Source of the DNA: Pontibacter ummariensis
GTDB lineage: Bacteria > Bacteroidota > Bacteroidia > Cytophagales > Hymenobacteraceae
Length of the DNA: 64,000 nt
Assembly (NCBI RefSeq): GCF_900188175.1
Contig: NZ_FZOQ01000002.1
Span: 248,001 to 312,000 of the forward strand
Direction: 5' to 3'
Positions 44,584 to 53,697 of this stretch are shown piece by piece. The notes under the pieces are model-generated. The model made no database searches, was not told the DNA's origin, and saw only the letters and a list, made by a program, of their open reading frames with translations. Numbering within the stretch: the first letter of the stretch is position 1; each line of letters starts with the position of its first letter. A program made the translations under genes and the position numbers.

Positions 44584-45168
44584 ATGATTGCGATTACTTC
44601 GCTTCTGGATAAGAAGACTTCAGCCCGCGTGACTGAGCTCACGGAGCACCTGGAGGAAAAGTTTGGCCTTGCCGGCGTTAAGGTTACTCCTTACCCCCAC
44701 CTGACCCTGCTTACAGCCGAGATTCCCGACATGGAAGAGCTAAAGCAGTACCTGGAGTCGGTAACTTTTGAAACAGAGAACTTCACCATACGCACTACCG
44801 GTCTTGGGGTATTCCCGGGACCAAACCCGGTGGTGTACATACCCGTGCTGCGCACGGCACCCCTGAACAACCTGCACGGCACCCTGCACCGCGATATTGC
44901 TGAGATGAGCACCGAGATGGGCGTTTACTATAACCCGAACCTGTGGCTGCCTCATATTTCGCTTGCCTTGGGTGATACCTCCCCGGAAATACTGGGCCCC
45001 ATGTTTACCTTTTTGTGCCAGTACAACTTCAACTGGGAAATCACCCTCGACAACCTTACCATTTTACAGAAGTGTGGCGATTACTTTTTAAAGGACGAAG
45101 AGTTTCATTTCGGGAGGCCTGAGCTGAAAACAAACCGAAAGCAATCCCTAAAAGGCGACACCATATAA
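44584..45168 (+). CDS. 2'-5' RNA ligase family (2H phosphoesterase) protein
   Basis: 194-residue cytoplasmic 2H phosphoesterase. The two catalytic motifs are HLT at residues 39-41 (TPYPHLTLL) and HIS at 124-126 (LWLPHISLALG), separated by about 85 residues as in the family. Members hydrolyse or ligate 2',5' or cyclic 2',3' phosphodiesters in RNA; the substrate is unknown. It stands alone, followed directly by a bidirectional terminator. Confidence 0.85.
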   Translation: MIAITSLLDKKTSARVTELTEHLEEKFGLAGVKVTPYPHLTLLTAEIPDMEELKQYLESVTFETENFTIRTTGLGVFPGPNPVVYIPVLRTAPLNNLHGTLHRDIAEMSTEMGVYYNPNLWLPHISLALGDTSPEILGPMFTFLCQYNFNWEITLDNLTILQKCGDYFLKDEEFHFGRPELKTNRKQSLKGDTI

Positions 45169-45171
45169 ATT

Positions 45172-45209
45172 AAAAGGCCTGCAGCTTAACACTGCAGGCC
45201 TTTTAATTT
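45172..45209. terminator. Bidirectional terminator
   Basis: AAAAGGCCTGCAG (45172-45184) and CTGCAGGCCTTTT (45192-45204) form a perfect 13-bp stem between the convergent 2H phosphoesterase and deoxyhypusine-synthase-like genes. Confidence 0.9.
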
Positions 45210-45224
45210 ATCGTCTTCCGACAC

Positions 45225-46196
45225 TTACATGTCTAACACCATCGCAAAGATAAGCGGCGCCACGATTGTAGCATCCGATTCGATCACGAACTTCGGCGTA
45301 TCTCTGCCCAGCTTACCCCAGGTGATCTTCTCGTTCGGTACAGCACCGGAGTAAGAACCATAGCTGGTAGTAGAATCAGAGATCTGTGCAAAGTACCCCC
45401 ATAGCGGCACATTCGTGCGCTGCAGGTCCTGGTGCAGCATCGGTACCACGCAGATCGGGAAGTCACCGGCAATACCGCCTCCAATCTGGAAGAAGCCAAT
45501 CTTAGATTCTTCTGTTGCTGTTTCGGTATAAAAATCGGCCAGCTCTATCATGTACTGAATACCCGTTTTCATGGTATGTACGTTCTTGATGTCGCCGCTG
45601 ATCACGTGGCCGGCATAAATGTTACCCAGCGTAGAATCCTCCCATCCTGGTACAAAGATCGGCAGGTTCTTCTTAGCTGCCTCCAGCATCCAGCTGTTCT
45701 TCGGGTCGATCTGGTAGTACTGCTCTAACTCACCTGATAACAGGATCTGGTAGAAGAACTCGTGCGGGAAGTAAGACTCCCCGGCTTTGTCTGCTTTCTC
45801 CCAGTATTTCAGTACCACGTGCTCTAAACGGCGCATCGCTTCTTCTTCCGGAATACAAGTATCTGTCACACGGTTGAGGTGACGGCTCAGAAGCGCCTCC
45901 TCATCAGCAGCTGAAAGTTCGCGGTAATGTGGTACGCGCTCATAGAAGTCGTGCGCTACCAGATTAAAGATATCTTCCTCCAGGTTGGCCCCTGTACAGG
46001 AAATGGCATGCACCTTATCCTGACGGATCATTTCGGCCAAAATGATGCCGAGCTCTGCTGTCGACATGGCACCTGCCAATGTGATAAGCATTTTTCCACC
46101 TGTGTCGAGGTGTGTTTTATAAGCTTCGGCAGCATCCACCAGAGAGGCTGCGTTAAAATGCTTGTAGTGTTTCTTAATAAAATCTGTTACCTGCAT
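45225..46196 (-). CDS. Deoxyhypusine synthase homologue
   Basis: 323 residues from ATG 46196 (MQVTDFIKKHYKHFNAASLVDAA); an upstream in-frame start adds 17 residues of no family character. Deoxyhypusine synthase folds as a tetrameric NAD/spermidine enzyme. Conserved here are LITLAGAMSTAELG, HAISCTGANLEEDIFNL, IFVPGWEDSTLGN, IGFFQIGGGIAGDFPI, and SGAVPNEKITWGKLG, in which Lys295 aligns with the catalytic Lys of the eukaryotic SWGK segment. Bacteria lack eIF5A, so a deoxyhypusine role is unlikely; homospermidine-type aminobutyl transfer is a published function for some bacterial homologues. I cannot choose from sequence. Confidence 0.88.
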   Translation of the reverse strand: MQVTDFIKKHYKHFNAASLVDAAEAYKTHLDTGGKMLITLAGAMSTAELGIILAEMIRQDKVHAISCTGANLEEDIFNLVAHDFYERVPHYRELSAADEEALLSRHLNRVTDTCIPEEEAMRRLEHVVLKYWEKADKAGESYFPHEFFYQILLSGELEQYYQIDPKNSWMLEAAKKNLPIFVPGWEDSTLGNIYAGHVISGDIKNVHTMKTGIQYMIELADFYTETATEESKIGFFQIGGGIAGDFPICVVPMLHQDLQRTNVPLWGYFAQISDSTTSYGSYSGAVPNEKITWGKLGRDTPKFVIESDATIVAPLIFAMVLDM

Positions 46197-46436
46197 AGTT
46201 GATAATTTTGTCCCAATACCTGCTTTTTGTGCAGCTTGGCACGGCAATTTATTAAATTTTTACTGATTTATACCTTACGGCATATATACAGCAGCTGTTC
46301 GAACACCAGACGTATGCGGGTGGAATGATAGCCGGTTAGCTATATGACCTCCAGTTTCAGTAGCATAACATAAATTCTGCAAAAAAATTCATGTGCTATC
46401 CCCCTTTTCTATATCCGAAAAGCGTGCGAACCAGGC

Positions 46437-46979
46437 TTATTGTGCCGGTTTTTCTATAATCAGGTTATGGTTGGTATAGATACAAATATCGGCTGCAATG
46501 TTAAGGGCCTCGCGTACCATCTCTTCTGCAGAAAGATGCGGCGCATGCTTTTTAAGTGCCAGCGCAGCGGCATGGGCATACATACTACCAGACCCAATGG
46601 CTGCAATCTGATTATCCGGCTCCAGCACATCGCCGGTGCCTGAAATGATCAGCAACTCCTCTTTGTTAGCCACTACCATCATGGCCTCTAGCTTGCGGAG
46701 GTACTGGTCTTTGCGCCAGTCCTTGGCCAGCTCTATGGCGGCGCGCTTCATATTGCTTTGGTAAGCATTCAGCTTCTCCTCAAAACGCTCCAGCAGCGTA
46801 AAGGCATCAGCGGTGGAGCCAGCAAAACCTGTCACAATTTTGCCATCCAGCAACTTCCGGATCTTTTTGACATTGCTTTTTGCGATATGCTTGTCCATGG
46901 TCGCCTGCCCGTCGGCTCCTAAGGCCACCTCTCCGTTATGGTAGATGCCACACACAGTGGTTGATCTGATTTTCGTCAT
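46437..46979 (-). CDS. hslV: ATP-dependent protease subunit HslV (ClpQ)
   Basis: Proteolytic core of the HslUV protease, a two-ring Thr protease, 180 residues. The active-site Thr follows a short propeptide: MTKIRS then TTVCGIYHNGEVALGADGQATM. Further family segments are SNVKKIRKLLDGKIVTGFAGSTADAFTLLERFE and ISGTGDVLEPDNQIAAIGSGSMYAHAAALAL. The ATPase HslU is not adjacent. It is a single gene with a 771-bp gap on the 5' side. Confidence 0.95.
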   Translation of the reverse strand: MTKIRSTTVCGIYHNGEVALGADGQATMDKHIAKSNVKKIRKLLDGKIVTGFAGSTADAFTLLERFEEKLNAYQSNMKRAAIELAKDWRKDQYLRKLEAMMVVANKEELLIISGTGDVLEPDNQIAAIGSGSMYAHAAALALKKHAPHLSAEEMVREALNIAADICIYTNHNLIIEKPAQ

Positions 46980-47052
46980 TCGTTTTATCTTTTGATTTCG
47001 CTATACGAAAAGCAAAGGTTTAGGCTCCGCTTTTCTATGAACACTTAAAGCT

Positions 47053-47181
47053 ATGGGATCTTCAAAGAAAAAGCCAAAGGAGGTGCAGGTGACAAATTGG
47101 CTGAATAAACAGACGACGGAAAGGTCTTTTACACAGTGGCCTACTAGTCCTGTTAAGGCATACTGCAACTTCAAGCATTAG
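47053..47181 (+). CDS. Possible small protein (42 aa), low support
   Basis: ATG 47053 to TAG 47181. The peptide begins MGSSKKKPKEVQVTNWLNKQ and ends SPVKAYCNFKH. There is a purine-rich stretch before the start (CACTTAAAGCT) but no good ribosome site. The composition is plausible for a basic microprotein; it could also be chance. Confidence 0.2.
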   Translation: MGSSKKKPKEVQVTNWLNKQTTERSFTQWPTSPVKAYCNFKH

Positions 47182-47701
47182 TTAACTAAGCTATCGTAGT
47201 GGCTGCTTCGCCAACGGAAAGCTGGGTAGTTTTTTTCTTCGGCTAGCAGGACAGTCCTGTTCTATCATCCACAACCACTGTATCATCTCAAACTTTTTTT
47301 CATTTGATGCTTAACGAAAAATCTATCGGTGATTCCCCAAAATTTCTCTCCCAAAGGTCGAGATGATGGGATAGCATAAGCAACTTTCTTTCTTCTGTTT
47401 TTAGCGCGTGAAGCAAAGCCTTTACAGGTTTTGCTAGCTACAGGGCAAACAGGAGGGCCAAGTGCATTTAATGACACCCCACTGTTGAAGCATCGAGTGG
47501 GAGTAAGGAACCTCTAGTGGGAGGCTCTTGATTCTTTAGCCAGCTTGGGGAGAAGGCTCCCTCGAATCTCCAGGCGGCCTCTTAGCCTATCCAGGAGAAA
47601 CGCAGGCCCAGCCAGCGAGGCGAAAACATGCCAAGAACCTGAACAGCACGAACTGTAGCAAGTCTTTTTACACCCTCACATTGGCTTTTTAAAAGCATAA
47701 A

Positions 47702-47729
47702 AAAACCTCTCCTTTTCAGAAGAGGTTTT
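47702..47729 (-). terminator. Terminator of aceF
   Basis: AAAACCTCT (47702-47710) pairs with AGAGGTTTT (47721-47729). The minus strand continues with T-rich TTTTTATGC. Confidence 0.8.
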
Positions 47730-47750
47730 CCTTTTATCTATTCTCTTAGA

Positions 47751-49439
47751 TTACACCAGTATTCTCACTGGGTTCTCCAACAGGTTCTTGAATGTTTGCA
47801 GGAAGGCGGAACCAACGGCGCCGTCCACTACTCGGTGGTCGCAAGAAAGGGTTACTTTCATCACGTTACCAACCTTGATCTCACCGTTCTTCACTACCGG
47901 CACTTGCGAAATACCGCCTACTGCGAGGATACATGCATTCGGTGGGTTAATGATGGCTGTAAACTCATCAATACCGAACATGCCTAAGTTCGAGATAGAG
48001 AAGGTGCTGCCTTCCATTTGTGCTGGCTGCAACTTCTTGCTCTTTGCTTTGCCCCCAAGGTCTTTCACCTCAGCAGAAATCGCGGAAAGAGACTTGAAGT
48101 CAGCGTTGCGTACCACCGGCACCAACAAGCCCTCCTCAACCGCTACGGCCACACCAATGTTGATGTGCTTGTTGTAACGGATCTTGTCGCCTAACCAGGA
48201 TGAGTTAACCGCAGGATGCTGTCTAAGGGCAGCAGCAGCAGCTTTGATTACCAGGTCGTTGAACGAGATTTTAACCGGAGAGATCTCATTCATGCTGGCA
48301 CGTGCTTCCATCGCTTTGTCCATATCAATCGACATGGTCAGGTAGAAGTGTGGTGCCGTGTAAAGGCTTTCCGACAGGCGACGTGCAATGACCTTGCGCA
48401 TCTGCGAAACGTTCACTTCTTCGTATTCCTCTGTAGGAACTCCCTGGAAAGCAGCAGGAGCAGCCTGCGGCGCAGCTGTCTTGCTTGCCTGTTGCTGTGG
48501 CGCAGCGGATGGGGTGAAGTTCTCGATATCGCGCATCACGATACGGCCACCTTCGCCAGTACCTTTGATCTGGGCCAGCTTATAGCCTTTCTCCTCGGCC
48601 ATTTTCTTGGCGAGCGGAGACGCTTTGATACGACCTCCGTCAGCCGAAGCACCCGTTGTGTCCTGCTCAGCGGCCGTTTGTCCGGGCACCTGTGTCTCCT
48701 CCACTTTATCAGAAGTAGCAGGATCTGCCGCGTTCTCTATAGCCTCGTCTGTCTTCGCGTTTTCCTGGCGGTTCTCCTTGTTAGAAGAAGCAGCCTTCAA
48801 GAGCGTTTCGTAGTCTGCTCCTGCTTCCCCGATGATCGCAATGATGGCATCAACGGCTACCGAATCGCCTTCTTTTACGCCAGTATACAGCAATACGCCG
48901 TCTTCATAAGACTCCAGTTCCATGGTCGCCTTATCGGTTTCTACTTCTGCCAGGATGTCCCCGGATTTCACTTTATCGCCTGTCTTCTTCTGCCAGCTCA
49001 CCAGCACACCCTCTGTCATGGTGTCGCTCATTTTCGGCATTCTGATCACAGAAGCTTTGATGTTGCTCGTATCTATTGCGACATTCGCCGGTGCCTCTTC
49101 TCTGGATGCAACCGTTTTTGTCTCTTCTTCTTTTTTCTCTTCTCTAGCAGCAGGCTTCCCTCCTCCTTTTGCTTCATCCAACAGGCCAGAGATATCTTCT
49201 CCCTCCTTACCGATGATAGCTATTACGGCATCCACAGGAACAGAATCCCCTTTTTTAGGACCAATGTACAAAAGTGTACCATCCTCATAAGATTCCAGTT
49301 CCATGGTAGCTTTGTCAGTTTCTACCTCGGCCAGGATGTCGCCGGAGCTCACCTTATCGCCTGTTTTCTTAAGCCAAGATGCAATCACCCCCTCCGTCAT
49401 CGTGTCGCTCATCTTGGGCATTCTTATCACTTCAGCCAT
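47751..49439 (-). CDS. aceF: Pyruvate dehydrogenase E2, dihydrolipoamide acetyltransferase
   Basis: 562-residue core of the pyruvate dehydrogenase complex. Two tandem lipoyl domains, each with a lipoylated Lys in VETDKATMELESYEDG (about residues 40 and 170), are joined by a Glu/Lys/Ala-rich linker. Next come an E3/E1-binding domain (IKASPLAKKMAEEKGYKLAQIKGTGEGGRI) and the C-terminal CoA-dependent acyltransferase domain with the catalytic SCDHRVVDGAVGSAFL. The N-terminal EVIRMPKMSDTMTEGV is typical of the Bacteroidota PDH form (often called pdhC). E1 and E3 genes are not adjacent. Confidence 0.95.
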   Translation of the reverse strand: MAEVIRMPKMSDTMTEGVIASWLKKTGDKVSSGDILAEVETDKATMELESYEDGTLLYIGPKKGDSVPVDAVIAIIGKEGEDISGLLDEAKGGGKPAAREEKKEEETKTVASREEAPANVAIDTSNIKASVIRMPKMSDTMTEGVLVSWQKKTGDKVKSGDILAEVETDKATMELESYEDGVLLYTGVKEGDSVAVDAIIAIIGEAGADYETLLKAASSNKENRQENAKTDEAIENAADPATSDKVEETQVPGQTAAEQDTTGASADGGRIKASPLAKKMAEEKGYKLAQIKGTGEGGRIVMRDIENFTPSAAPQQQASKTAAPQAAPAAFQGVPTEEYEEVNVSQMRKVIARRLSESLYTAPHFYLTMSIDMDKAMEARASMNEISPVKISFNDLVIKAAAAALRQHPAVNSSWLGDKIRYNKHINIGVAVAVEEGLLVPVVRNADFKSLSAISAEVKDLGGKAKSKKLQPAQMEGSTFSISNLGMFGIDEFTAIINPPNACILAVGGISQVPVVKNGEIKVGNVMKVTLSCDHRVVDGAVGSAFLQTFKNLLENPVRILV

Positions 49440-49527
49440 AAATTTCGTCGTTGTTTTGTTCGCCCAATTGGTCTAGTATATCCGCCCAAAATTAGATTTA
49501 AAAATATTTTATTCAAACTATATGCTT

Positions 49528-50187
49528 CTAATTTGTTCGTATTTGCTGTGCCGCCCTTTCTCCTTCCTGCACTTGCTTCAGGTGGTCCACATCGCAGAAC
49601 TTTTTCACGACAAACATGCTACCGGTATAATCCAACTGGTACAGGCACAGGTTCTCGTGCGGAAACAGGTCCATGCAGTGCAAAGGGTAGCGCAGGATGT
49701 GGCACAGCAATATACGCATGGCTCGCCCGTGCATGCAAATAAGCACATTTTTCTCCTCCGGCCGGCTTAGCATTAACTCTACAAAAGGCTTTTGGCGCTC
49801 GTATACCAGCTGCGGGCTCTCCCCCCCTTCTATGCAAATGTCAGTCCCTCCATTGTTCCAGGTTTGCAGCATGTCCCGGTAGTACTCATCTACATCGGTT
49901 GTAATACGCTTGCCTTCGCGTACGCCCCAGCTGATCTCGTTCAGGCCTGGATGCTTGTCATGTGGAATGCCTAAATCTATAAACCCCTGCACAGACTCTA
50001 TGCTTCTTTGTAGGGTGGAAGTATATACCTTATCAAAAGGCACCTCCTTGTACTTCTCAAAAAAAAGAGCCGACTGGTGCTGGCCTTTTGCATTTAAGCT
50101 GGTGTCCACGCCGCTCCCCTGCATGATGCTCTGCAGGTTATAATCTGTCTGTCCGTGCCGGATGAGGTAAACTTTCTTAATACTCAA
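49528..50187 (-). CDS. Histidine phosphatase family protein
   Basis: 219 residues of the phosphoglycerate-mutase-like superfamily. The phospho-acceptor His11 is in the RHG motif YLIRHGQTDYNLQS. Further active-site segments are VYTSTLQRSIES (Arg), ISWGVREGKR (Glu), and VLICMHGRAMRILLCHIL (second His). The Met in that last segment departs from the more usual GHG motif but retains the His. It could dephosphorylate small molecules or act as a phosphoglycerate mutase homologue; 219 aa is short for a dPGM. It is divergent from the menaquinone cluster and separated from menI-like by 59 bp. Confidence 0.85.
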   Translation of the reverse strand: MSIKKVYLIRHGQTDYNLQSIMQGSGVDTSLNAKGQHQSALFFEKYKEVPFDKVYTSTLQRSIESVQGFIDLGIPHDKHPGLNEISWGVREGKRITTDVDEYYRDMLQTWNNGGTDICIEGGESPQLVYERQKPFVELMLSRPEEKNVLICMHGRAMRILLCHILRYPLHCMDLFPHENLCLYQLDYTGSMFVVKKFCDVDHLKQVQEGERAAQQIRTN

Positions 50188-50195
50188 AATTCTTA

Positions 50196-50203
50196 TACTT
50201 TTG
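50196..50203 (+). promoter_or_regulatory. Candidate -7 element of the menaquinone cluster
   Basis: TACTTTTG, an exact TAnnTTTG match, 43 bp before the ATG of the hotdog thioesterase. No clear TTG at -33. Confidence 0.45.
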
Positions 50204-50246
50204 CCTTTTCACATCAGAGAAGCCCAAATTCAGGCATCGCAATCCC

Positions 50247-50666
50247 ATGAACAAAGATACTAATACGTTAGAGCAGGTAAAACAGTGGTGCAAAAATACC
50301 ATGATGGAATACCTGGGCATTGAGATCACAGAAGTGGGCGGCGACTACCTGTGCGCCAGAATGCCTGTTGACCACCGCACGCACCAGCCCATGGGCCTGC
50401 TCCACGGAGGCGCCTCTGTGGTACTGGCAGAATCGCTGGCCAGCATGGGTGCTGCCTTACAAGTAGATCTAACCAAAAAGGCCTGTGTTGGTTTAGAAAT
50501 AAATGCAAACCACATAAAGGGGGTCCGCGAAGGCTGGGTGCATGGCAATGCCAGGGCGGTGCATGTGGGCCGTAGCACACAGGTCTGGGAAACTACTATT
50601 ACCACCGAAGCCGGGGACCTGGTTTGCATCAGCCGCATGACGGTAGCTGTAATCGATAAAAGATAA
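50247..50666 (+). CDS. menI: Hotdog-fold thioesterase, probable DHNA-CoA hydrolase MenI
   Basis: 139-residue PaaI/YbgC-like hotdog protein. The catalytic segment is MGLLHGGASVVLAESLASMGAAL, with a Glu on the central helix after HGG. The C-terminal VHVGRSTQVWETTIT is family-typical. Its place at the start of a men cluster points to 1,4-dihydroxy-2-naphthoyl-CoA hydrolysis in menaquinone synthesis; other acyl-CoA substrates are possible. It is separated from menF by 38 bp. Confidence 0.8.
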   Translation: MNKDTNTLEQVKQWCKNTMMEYLGIEITEVGGDYLCARMPVDHRTHQPMGLLHGGASVVLAESLASMGAALQVDLTKKACVGLEINANHIKGVREGWVHGNARAVHVGRSTQVWETTITTEAGDLVCISRMTVAVIDKR

Positions 50667-50704
50667 CTTAAAGCGAAAGGCTGTTGAGCCTTAGGAGATA
50701 AAAC

Positions 50705-51880
50705 ATGGGTAACCGTACCCTCTCGTACACCATAGAAGAAGTTTTTAAAGCCGCTGTGGCCGGAAACCGGGCCGTGGCGGTGTGGAGACTACCCGAATCG
50801 GAGAAGCTACAGGTTTGTGTATCGCTTCAATCAGGCCATGAGGTGGGACAGCCGCACCTGGAGCAGAGCCCCTTTGGATTCCTGTTCTGCCCTTTTCAGC
50901 CGCAAGACCACCCGAACATCTTTATCAAGGCAGATGTGTATCTGGACGATGCCTCTGGAGCGGTGATTGCCGCCCCGGATGCCCCGCTGGCAGCATTGGA
51001 GCAGTTCTATGTGCTGCTAAGCCAGCCCCTTACCGCCCTGTGGCACTTGCCCCCTCCCATGCCCCCTGCCTCCGAACAGACAGCGGCGAATTACATCAAA
51101 GCAGTAGCTGATGCCATAGAGGCCCTGCAGCAAGGGGAAATGGAGAAAGTAGTGCTGTCGCGTAATACCAGGCAGGAGTTAACCGAAGACTTTGACCTGC
51201 TGCAGGCGTTTAAAAAGCTTCAGCAGACTTACCCTCGCGCTTTTGTCTCGCTCGTTTCGGTGCCAGGCTTAGGCACCTGGCTGGGTGCCTCTCCGGAAAT
51301 CCTCGTCAGCATAGATCAGCAAAACCATTTCCGGACTGTAGCCCTGGCCGGTACACAACCCGCCGCGAATGCCGAGTCGGTGGCTTCAGCCATCTGGCGC
51401 CAAAAGGAAATTGAGGAACAGGCCATGGTGGAGCGGTATATTTTGAGCTGCTTTAAAAAGCTGCGCCTGCGCGAATATTCGGAGGTTGGGCCGCGCACGG
51501 TGGTGGCTGGCAACTTAATGCACCTGCGCACAGACTTTAAGGTAGACCTGGAGGAGGTAGACTTCCCGACGCTAGGATCGGACATGCTACAGCTGTTGCA
51601 TCCCACTTCAGCAGTCTGCGGCTTGCCTAAGGAGCCTGCCCTGGCCTTTATTCTGGCCTCCGAAGGGTATGACCGCAGCTATTACAGCGGTTACCTTGGC
51701 CCGGTGAACAGCGGTGCGGGAACCCACCTTTACGTAAACCTGCGTTGCATGCAGCTGCTGGCAACAGAGGCCATCCTTTACGCCGGTGCCGGCATTACGG
51801 CTGCATCTACCCCGGAGCACGAATGGTACGAAACAGAGCATAAGATGCAGACCATGACTCATATTTTGCAACAATTCTAA
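50705..51880 (+). CDS. menF: Isochorismate synthase MenF
   Basis: Converts chorismate to isochorismate, the first dedicated step of menaquinone synthesis. 391 residues, within the range of Bacteroidota MenF. Conserved blocks: EALQQGEMEKVVLSRNTR, FVSLVSVPGLGTWLGASPEILVS, FRTVALAGTQPA, KEIEEQAMVERYI, LLHPTSAVCGLPKEPALAFI, and RSYYSGYLGPVNSGAGTHLYVNLRCMQLL. The KVVLSRN and HPTSAVCG segments separate it from anthranilate synthase. It lies downstream of menI-like and upstream of menD. Confidence 0.94.
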   Translation: MGNRTLSYTIEEVFKAAVAGNRAVAVWRLPESEKLQVCVSLQSGHEVGQPHLEQSPFGFLFCPFQPQDHPNIFIKADVYLDDASGAVIAAPDAPLAALEQFYVLLSQPLTALWHLPPPMPPASEQTAANYIKAVADAIEALQQGEMEKVVLSRNTRQELTEDFDLLQAFKKLQQTYPRAFVSLVSVPGLGTWLGASPEILVSIDQQNHFRTVALAGTQPAANAESVASAIWRQKEIEEQAMVERYILSCFKKLRLREYSEVGPRTVVAGNLMHLRTDFKVDLEEVDFPTLGSDMLQLLHPTSAVCGLPKEPALAFILASEGYDRSYYSGYLGPVNSGAGTHLYVNLRCMQLLATEAILYAGAGITAASTPEHEWYETEHKMQTMTHILQQF

Positions 51881-51932
51881 ACGCTTTAAATTTAAATCCC
51901 TGAGGTAGCAGGGAAAATAACTGCGTAGTGCT

Positions 51933-53675
51933 GTGTGCAAACAAGCAGCCATTCATTTACTTAAAATTCACAAGGTGATCCTACAACCTGTTGTTAACAT
52001 CGCAGAAATTTGCGCCCAAAAAGGCGTGGAGCAAGTCGTGCTATCGCCCGGGTCGCGCTGTGCTCCGCTGACGATAGCCTTTGCCCGCCATCCTAAGCTG
52101 ACGGTACGAACTGTCACAGATGAGCGCTCGTCGGCCTTTATAGCACTGGGAATGGCCCTGACAAGCGGCAAACCAACCGTGCTGGTCTGCACTTCGGGCA
52201 CAGCTGCCCTGAACTATGCCCCGGCTGTTGCAGAGGCATATTTTCAGCAGGTGCCCCTACTGGTACTGACGGCAGACCGCCCGCCGGAGTGGATCGACCA
52301 GCTGGACGGCCAGACGATCCGGCAGCAGAACGTATATGGCCTGCATATCAAGCAGAGCTACTCCTTCCCTGCCGGCTTTGCGCACCCCGATGCGGCCTGG
52401 CACGCAGAGCGCATGGTATCCGAAGCACTAAACGAGGCCCTTGCTTTCCCCGCCGGGCCAGTGCACATCAACGTGCCCCTACGGGAGCCCTTCTATCCTG
52501 CTCCAGATGAGGAAGTAACGTTTGACCAGCAGGTAAAGGTCATCGAAGAAGTAGCCAATAACTTTGCCCTTAGCCAAACGCAGGCAGTGCAACTGCAAGA
52601 GGAACTACAGCAGTACAAAAAAATACTGGTAGTGGCCGGACAGGATGTCTTAAAGCCTGACTTGCTCGATAGCTTGGAGAAATTCAGTGCAAACACAGGT
52701 GCAGTAGTTGTCGGCGATATTATAAGCAATGTGCAACGAAGCCCTGGGGTAATTCGCTACCAGGATGCGATCTTCTCCTCACAGGACGAAAGCCTGCTAC
52801 AGCAGTTGCAACCGGACCTGCTGCTGACGTTTGGGAAGTCGATCATCTCGAAAAGCCTGAAGCTGTACCTCCGCAAATTCAAGCCGAAGGCACAGTGGCA
52901 CCTGCAGCCGGCAGGGCAAGTGGCGGACACCTTTCAAACACTCACCAAAATTATCCGCTGTGCGGCCCCGGACTTTTTCTCAAGCCTTGGGGAAAGAGAG
53001 TGGGCTGATAGGGCCTATGCTGAAATCTGGAAGCGTACCGATGGCAGGGCTGGTCGCTTCCTAAAAAGCTACACGGCAGAGGCTGGGTTTAGTGAATTAG
53101 CCGTAGTAGCGCAAGTACTACAGCAACTGCCCCAGCAAAGCCATTTACACCTGGCCAACAGCATGTCGGTACGCTATGCCAACATCCTGGCTTTGGCTCC
53201 CGGACAGCAGGTAGCGGTGTTCGCAAACAGGGGTACGAGCGGCATTGATGGCAGCAACAGCACCGCCGTAGGTTGCGCCTTAACAAGCCCGGGCATCACC
53301 ACCCTCCTGACCGGTGACCTCGCTTTTTTCTATGACCGCAATGGCTTGTGGCACAATTACCTGCCGCAGAACCTGCGCATCGTGTTACTGAACAACCATG
53401 CAGGGGGGATATTCCGACTGATCGACGGGCCTAAGCAGCAGCCGGAGTTAGAGCCATTCTTCGAGACAAAGCAGGCGCTGAACGCAGCGAATACAGCCAG
53501 CGATTTTGGCCTAAACTATTGGGCCGTTCGCAACTACGAAGAACTGACAGAGGCATTGCCGAAATTCTTTGCCGCGGATGCCGGCGCGGGCATCTTAGAA
53601 ATTTTTACCGATAGCAAGGAAAACGCTGCGGCTTTCGCCGCTTACAAGCAAGCGCTTGTAAAAGCCCTGAGCTGA
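51933..53675 (+). CDS. menD: 2-succinyl-5-enolpyruvyl-6-hydroxy-3-cyclohexene-1-carboxylate synthase MenD
   Basis: Thiamine-diphosphate enzyme that joins isochorismate and 2-oxoglutarate. 580 residues from ATG 51933. A GTG at 51975 (VILQPVVNIAEICAQKG) fits the family N-terminus better and may be the true start. Conserved: LSPGSRCAPLTIAFARHP, ERSSAFIALGMALTSGKPTVLVCTSGTAALNYAPA, PLLVLTADRPPEW, FANRGTSGIDGSNSTAVGCAL (diphosphate motif), LLTGDLAFFYDRNGLW and VLLNNHAGGIFRLI. The Gly-Asp-...-Asn-Asn metal and cofactor motif is intact. Confidence 0.94.
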   Translation: MCKQAAIHLLKIHKVILQPVVNIAEICAQKGVEQVVLSPGSRCAPLTIAFARHPKLTVRTVTDERSSAFIALGMALTSGKPTVLVCTSGTAALNYAPAVAEAYFQQVPLLVLTADRPPEWIDQLDGQTIRQQNVYGLHIKQSYSFPAGFAHPDAAWHAERMVSEALNEALAFPAGPVHINVPLREPFYPAPDEEVTFDQQVKVIEEVANNFALSQTQAVQLQEELQQYKKILVVAGQDVLKPDLLDSLEKFSANTGAVVVGDIISNVQRSPGVIRYQDAIFSSQDESLLQQLQPDLLLTFGKSIISKSLKLYLRKFKPKAQWHLQPAGQVADTFQTLTKIIRCAAPDFFSSLGEREWADRAYAEIWKRTDGRAGRFLKSYTAEAGFSELAVVAQVLQQLPQQSHLHLANSMSVRYANILALAPGQQVAVFANRGTSGIDGSNSTAVGCALTSPGITTLLTGDLAFFYDRNGLWHNYLPQNLRIVLLNNHAGGIFRLIDGPKQQPELEPFFETKQALNAANTASDFGLNYWAVRNYEELTEALPKFFAADAGAGILEIFTDSKENAAAFAAYKQALVKALS

Positions 53676-53697
53676 TACTTTTTGGACCAAGCAGCAC

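Larger units (their letters stand above)
46980..47750. other. Long gene-poor gap upstream of hslV and downstream of aceF
   Basis: 771 bp, the longest gap outside the 33-37 kb island. I see no rRNA, tRNA or tmRNA. Two doubtful frames exist: a plus-strand 42-codon ORF at 47053-47181 (MGSSKKKPKEVQVTNWLNKQ...), and a minus-strand 64-codon ORF at 47283-47477 (basic, ends GITDRFFVKHQMKKSLR). The latter reads like a fragment of something longer. A short terminator for aceF lies at 47702-47729. Confidence 0.45.

Noticed and set aside
47283-47477. 64-codon minus-strand basic frame
   Set aside because: No ribosome site or family resemblance; could be a gene fragment but is not supported. Mentioned in the gap description only.
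48216-49742. A 508-codon open frame on the plus strand opposite aceF
   Set aside because: Antisense to an unmistakable E2 gene with lipoyl and catalytic motifs. The translation is Ser/Phe/Arg-rich and has no family features; it is a codon-bias shadow.
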